Below the pieces are notes generated by a model. The model was not told the DNA's origin. It saw only the letters and a program-made list of their open reading frames with translations, and made no database searches. Positions 61,462 through 64,000 of a stretch of 64,000 bases of DNA are shown here, one piece after another (position 1 is the stretch's first letter; every line of letters starts with the position of its first letter). Made by a program: the position numbers and the translations under genes. The DNA comes from Actinomycetota bacterium (lineage in GTDB: Bacteria; Actinomycetota; Geothermincolia; Fen-727; Anoxymicrobiaceae), in contig JAHJCO010000059.1 of assembly GCA_018831265.1 (NCBI GenBank), positions 1-64,000 on the forward strand. The letters run 5' to 3'.

Positions 61462-62504
61462 CCTTCGGCTGCTTCGGGTGCGCGCTGGACGCGCTTGACG
61501 CCCCCGAGAAGATGGCGATGAAGCTGGCATACCTCGGGGCGAAAGCCGAGGGGCTGCTGGGAGAGGGCACGGCACGAGACCCCTACGACCTGCTCACACC
61601 GCTCCTTGCCGACATCCCGGACCTCCGGTTCGTCGGCAAGCTCGAGATAGAGTCATTCCTCACCCCCCGACCGGGGCTCGAGGACGCGGACATGGTACAC
61701 CCCGAGGTCTACCGCCAGTTCGCCGACCAGGACGGCTGCGCGGTCCTGTCGTCCCGGGTGAGCGAGTTCGTGCGCCAGAGGGTGCTGCCGCTCAGACCCT
61801 TGATGATAGGGGTGGACCACTCGCTGACGGGTGGGGTGCTGCGCGCGCTGTCGGCCGGGTCGGAGCCGCTCGCCATGGTGGTGATGGACGCTCACCTGGA
61901 CGCGATACCGACCTCGGTGCGCTGGAAGGCCGGGATGGCGCTGGAGGGCGCCGAAGCCGCGGTGGCCCCCGCCGGGGAACCTCCGGCCGACCTCTACACC
62001 TGCGGCACCTGGCTCACCTCGATCATAGACGAGGGCGTGATCAGTGCGCCCGACGTGCTGGTGATGGGGGTGGGGGATTACCCGTCGGAGCCGCAGCCCG
62101 GCGAGAAGGAAGGCCTGGCGGCTTACCGCGAGGCGTACCGTTCGCTGGAGGGCAGAGGCGTGCGCGTACTGACCAGGCGAACGATGCGCGAGGAAGGAAT
62201 CGGGACGGCGGTGACCAGGGCTCTCTCAGGGGTGGAGGGAAAGCCGCTCTACGTCTCGATAGATGCCGACTTCGCCGCGGGGGAGCGCGTGCGCGCGGTG
62301 CGCTTCCTGGATATGCTGGGGCTGACACCGCAGGAGGCGGTGGAGGCCGCGCGGGCGGTGGGCTCGGCGCTCACCGGCGGGTCGAACAGGCTGGCCGGCG
62401 TCGACGTAATGGAGATCGACGTGCACGGCGCGGACATACCGGGCGGCAGCGACCGCACCATCCCGGTCTCCTCGGAGATCGTCCACGCGCTTCTCAGACG
62501 GTAG
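61458..62504 (+). CDS. Ureohydrolase (arginase)-like protein
   Basis: 348 residues from ATG 61458 (GGCGGGAGGG site), overlapping the acyltransferase stop as ATGA. Manganese-site motifs of the arginase/agmatinase/formiminoglutamase fold: GVDHSLTGG (usually GGDHS), VVMDAHLDA (DAHxD), and YVSIDADF (SxDxDxxDP, with the Pro replaced). The N-terminal 120 residues are unusual, with three cysteines near the start (CFGCALDALDAP). The first Gly-to-Val and the loss of the DP end suggest a modified substrate. It is not clear why it sits in the sulfate/glycan cluster. Confidence 0.75.
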   Translation: MTFGCFGCALDALDAPEKMAMKLAYLGAKAEGLLGEGTARDPYDLLTPLLADIPDLRFVGKLEIESFLTPRPGLEDADMVHPEVYRQFADQDGCAVLSSRVSEFVRQRVLPLRPLMIGVDHSLTGGVLRALSAGSEPLAMVVMDAHLDAIPTSVRWKAGMALEGAEAAVAPAGEPPADLYTCGTWLTSIIDEGVISAPDVLVMGVGDYPSEPQPGEKEGLAAYREAYRSLEGRGVRVLTRRTMREEGIGTAVTRALSGVEGKPLYVSIDADFAAGERVRAVRFLDMLGLTPQEAVEAARAVGSALTGGSNRLAGVDVMEIDVHGADIPGGSDRTIPVSSEIVHALLRR

Positions 62505-62523
62505 AATCTTGGGCCGGGACGTG

Positions 62524-62550
62524 GTGCAAAAGTGCCAGGCACTTTTGCAC
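62524..62550. repeat. Palindromic element, TTTTGC family, copy 3
   Basis: GTGCAAAAGTGCC (62524-62536), central A, GGCACTTTTGCAC (62538-62550): a perfect 27-base palindrome. Compared with 30238-30264 the loop has become part of the stem. Lies 14 bases before the alpha-galactosidase start. Confidence 0.8.
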
Positions 62551-62564
62551 TAATAAGGGGGAGA

Positions 62565-64000
62565 ATGAGCGAGGAGCGCTTTAATCATGTGGTAGAGGCG
62601 GAAGGATGCCGCCTGGAGTTCGACACCGAGGCCGGGAAGTTCTCGGTGACGGCGGGCGAAACAACCCTGTTCGAGGGCGCGTTCGGCCTGGCCGTCCTCC
62701 TGGAGGGGAAGAAGAAGCGCGACGCCGTCGCCTACAGCCTGAAAGAAAACCTCAGACCATTTCTTTCACCGGCGGAGACCCGAAGCCCCAACAGTCACTT
62801 CCTTGCATTCGAGAGCCGGGAAGACTGGGGCAGCCTCCTGTTCCGCGCCCGGGCGGAAGGCAAGGCGCTCGTCCTGGAGGCGGGCGTCGCTGTCGATGAG
62901 GGCGCAAACCCCATCTCCGTCCACTCTCTCATACCCCTGCACGTGCCTCCCGGGGGCGTCTGGCCCGGCCGCAGGGAGGTCAAGAACTGGCGCGCCTACG
63001 TCAACGGCTTCCAGTGCTGGACCCCGACAGGGGTCGTAAAGGTCACCCGCCCGGGGGACTACCTGTTCCCGCGCTTCTTCCCCAGGAAGTTCAAGCCCAT
63101 GCTCGCCAACACGGCCACCCCGGTCTCCTCGGACGCCGGGATGTTCGACAGTGAGTGGTTCGGCGCCCTGGCCGACCTCGAGGGATCAGACTCGGTAGTG
63201 ATCGGCTTCACCGGCGTCCGGCGTGCCCTCTCCCAGGTGGCGCTCCACATCGGTTATGAGACCGACGACACCCACGTCGATGCCGCGGCGCGCTTTGAGG
63301 GCAGGGAGGTCGGCCCCGGGGAGACACTGTGGAGTGAGCCGCTGGCGATCATCCCGGGAGGGCTGGAGCCCGACAACTTCGAGACGTACGCGGAGATGGT
63401 GGCGCGTGAACAGGGGGTCGAGGCCGTCCGCAGGCCCCCCGCCGGCTGGTGCTCCTGGTACCAGTATTTCACGGCGGTAACGGCCTCCGACATCCGGAAG
63501 AACCTGGACGCCCTGTCCGGCGAGCACTCGCGGCTCGGCATCGAGGTCATCCAGATAGACGACGGCTACCAGCCCGCGGTAGGGGACTGGCTCGAGACCA
63601 ACTCCCGCTTTCCCGACGGTATGAAGCCGCTGGCCGGGGAGATCGCCTCGAAGGGAAAGATCCCCGGTATCTGGGTCGCCCCGTTCACGGCGCTGCGCGG
63701 CTCGCGCGTCTTCCACGACCACCCCGACTGGGTGCTCTCCACAAAGCGCCTCGGCCGCCGCATCCCTATCCTGGCGGGGGTGAGCCCGATGTGGAAGTGG
63801 CGCTTCTACGGCCTGGACCCGACGCACCCGGAGGTCCTGGACTACCTGCGCGAGGTCTTCACCACATTCTCCGCGGCGGGCTACCGGTTCTTCAAGCTCG
63901 ACTTCATGACCTGCGGGATGCTGGAAGGCGTGCGGCACGACCTGACCATCACCAGGGCGGAGGCGGTCCGCGCGGCGCTGCAGGTCATCAGGGAGGCGGT
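62565..64000 (+). CDS. GH36-like alpha-galactosidase (partial, runs off the window)
   Basis: At least 478 residues from ATG 62565 (AAGGGGGAG site); the frame is open to the right edge. The GH36 (melibiase/RafA) catalytic barrel is recognised from PAGWCSWYQYFTAVTASDI, IEVIQIDDGYQPAVGDW, GKIPGIWVAPF and YRFFKLDFMTCGML, where D446 in K-L-D is the predicted nucleophile. The N-terminal beta-supersandwich (1-260) contains a 29-base palindromic element in frame at 62740-62768, adding [11 protein letters not shown] to the protein. It cleaves alpha-galactosides or related sugars. No signal peptide is seen, so it works inside the cell or is a stachyose/raffinose-synthase-like transferase. Confidence 0.85.
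   Translation, partial: MSEERFNHVVEAEGCRLEFDTEAGKFSVTAGETTLFEGAFGLAVLLEGKKKRDAVAYSLKENLRPFLSPAETRSPNSHFLAFESREDWGSLLFRARAEGKALVLEAGVAVDEGANPISVHSLIPLHVPPGGVWPGRREVKNWRAYVNGFQCWTPTGVVKVTRPGDYLFPRFFPRKFKPMLANTATPVSSDAGMFDSEWFGALADLEGSDSVVIGFTGVRRALSQVALHIGYETDDTHVDAAARFEGREVGPGETLWSEPLAIIPGGLEPDNFETYAEMVAREQGVEAVRRPPAGWCSWYQYFTAVTASDIRKNLDALSGEHSRLGIEVIQIDDGYQPAVGDWLETNSRFPDGMKPLAGEIASKGKIPGIWVAPFTALRGSRVFHDHPDWVLSTKRLGRRIPILAGVSPMWKWRFYGLDPTHPEVLDYLREVFTTFSAAGYRFFKLDFMTCGMLEGVRHDLTITRAEAVRAALQVIREA
62740..62768 (+). repeat. CCTCAGACC element inside a coding region
   Basis: 29 bases identical to 7573-7601 (TGAAAGAAAACCTCAGACC and on to TTTCTTTCA). Located in codons 59-68 of the alpha-galactosidase-like gene and read in frame. 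A single unit, with no inverted partner nearby. Confidence 0.85.

Overview
The window is GC-rich (about two thirds G+C by eye) with high-GC codon use, frequent GTG/TTG starts and many TGA stops. Gene content points to an uncultured, deep-branching actinobacterial lineage: secreted proteins built from repeats that open with 'WYLAEGS-x-x-WGF', LCP (LytR-CpsA-Psr) and phage-holin-like envelope proteins, a GlpR/SepX-like small membrane protein, mtnP next to a PfkB kinase, and ClpB. The taxonomic placement is inference. I saw no rRNA, tRNA, CRISPR array or prophage.

Layout. 1-2.6 kb: partial coiled-coil/zinc-ribbon protein, FAD oxidoreductase and a LytTR response regulator. 2.6-6.1 kb: two small WxL-like secreted proteins around a membrane-anchored WxLIP-like protein, ending in a decayed repeat-protein fragment. 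6.1-18.8 kb: housekeeping and envelope genes (MFS, clpB, LCP protein, SAF/CpaB-like protein, ThiS-like carrier with a ThiF-like enzyme and an M50-CBS protease, PfkB kinase, mtnP, FmdB zinc ribbon). 18.9-35.2 kb: two giant secreted proteins (a duplicated beta-propeller and a metallophosphoesterase-TIG protein, both ending in WYLAEGS repeats), a REC-GAF-GGDEF diguanylate cyclase, a REP-associated tyrosine transposase (RAYT), a beta-oxidation pair and a lipoprotein. 35.2-39.6 kb: a RelE/AbrB-type toxin-antitoxin pair, DUF3795 protein, holin-like protein, nucleoside hydrolase and a frameshifted WYLAEGS pseudogene. 39.8-55.7 kb: a surface-glycan region with two giant GT-C-like membrane proteins, acyltransferase, phosphodiesterase, glycosyltransferase, several methyltransferases and an acetyltransferase. 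55.8-62.5 kb: a sulfate-activation cluster (TSUP transporter, ribbon-helix-helix-like protein, sat, AP-superfamily phosphodiesterase, cysC, acyltransferase, ureohydrolase-like protein). The window ends in a GH36-like alpha-galactosidase.

The most unusual feature is a dispersed set of short palindromic elements. I count about fourteen loci in seven or more sequence families; many share a GGGGTCA-type head with a family-specific stem. One family flanks the only RAYT gene, so I read the set as REP/REPIN elements, several of which have no visible transposase here. One copy lies inside the GH36 coding region in frame, with 29 bases identical to an intergenic copy 55 kb away; another sits between two copies of the cysC start region. 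Separate repeats are a pair of about 168-bp elements with inverted ends, one of which abuts the 5' end of the M50 protease gene, and an ACTTCAGT-core repeat flanking the DUF3795 gene.

The glycan region and the sulfate cluster share paralogous parts (acyltransferases, AP-superfamily phosphodiesterases, GT-C proteins). This fits building and decorating an extracellular glycan, possibly with sulfation, though no sulfotransferase is visible.
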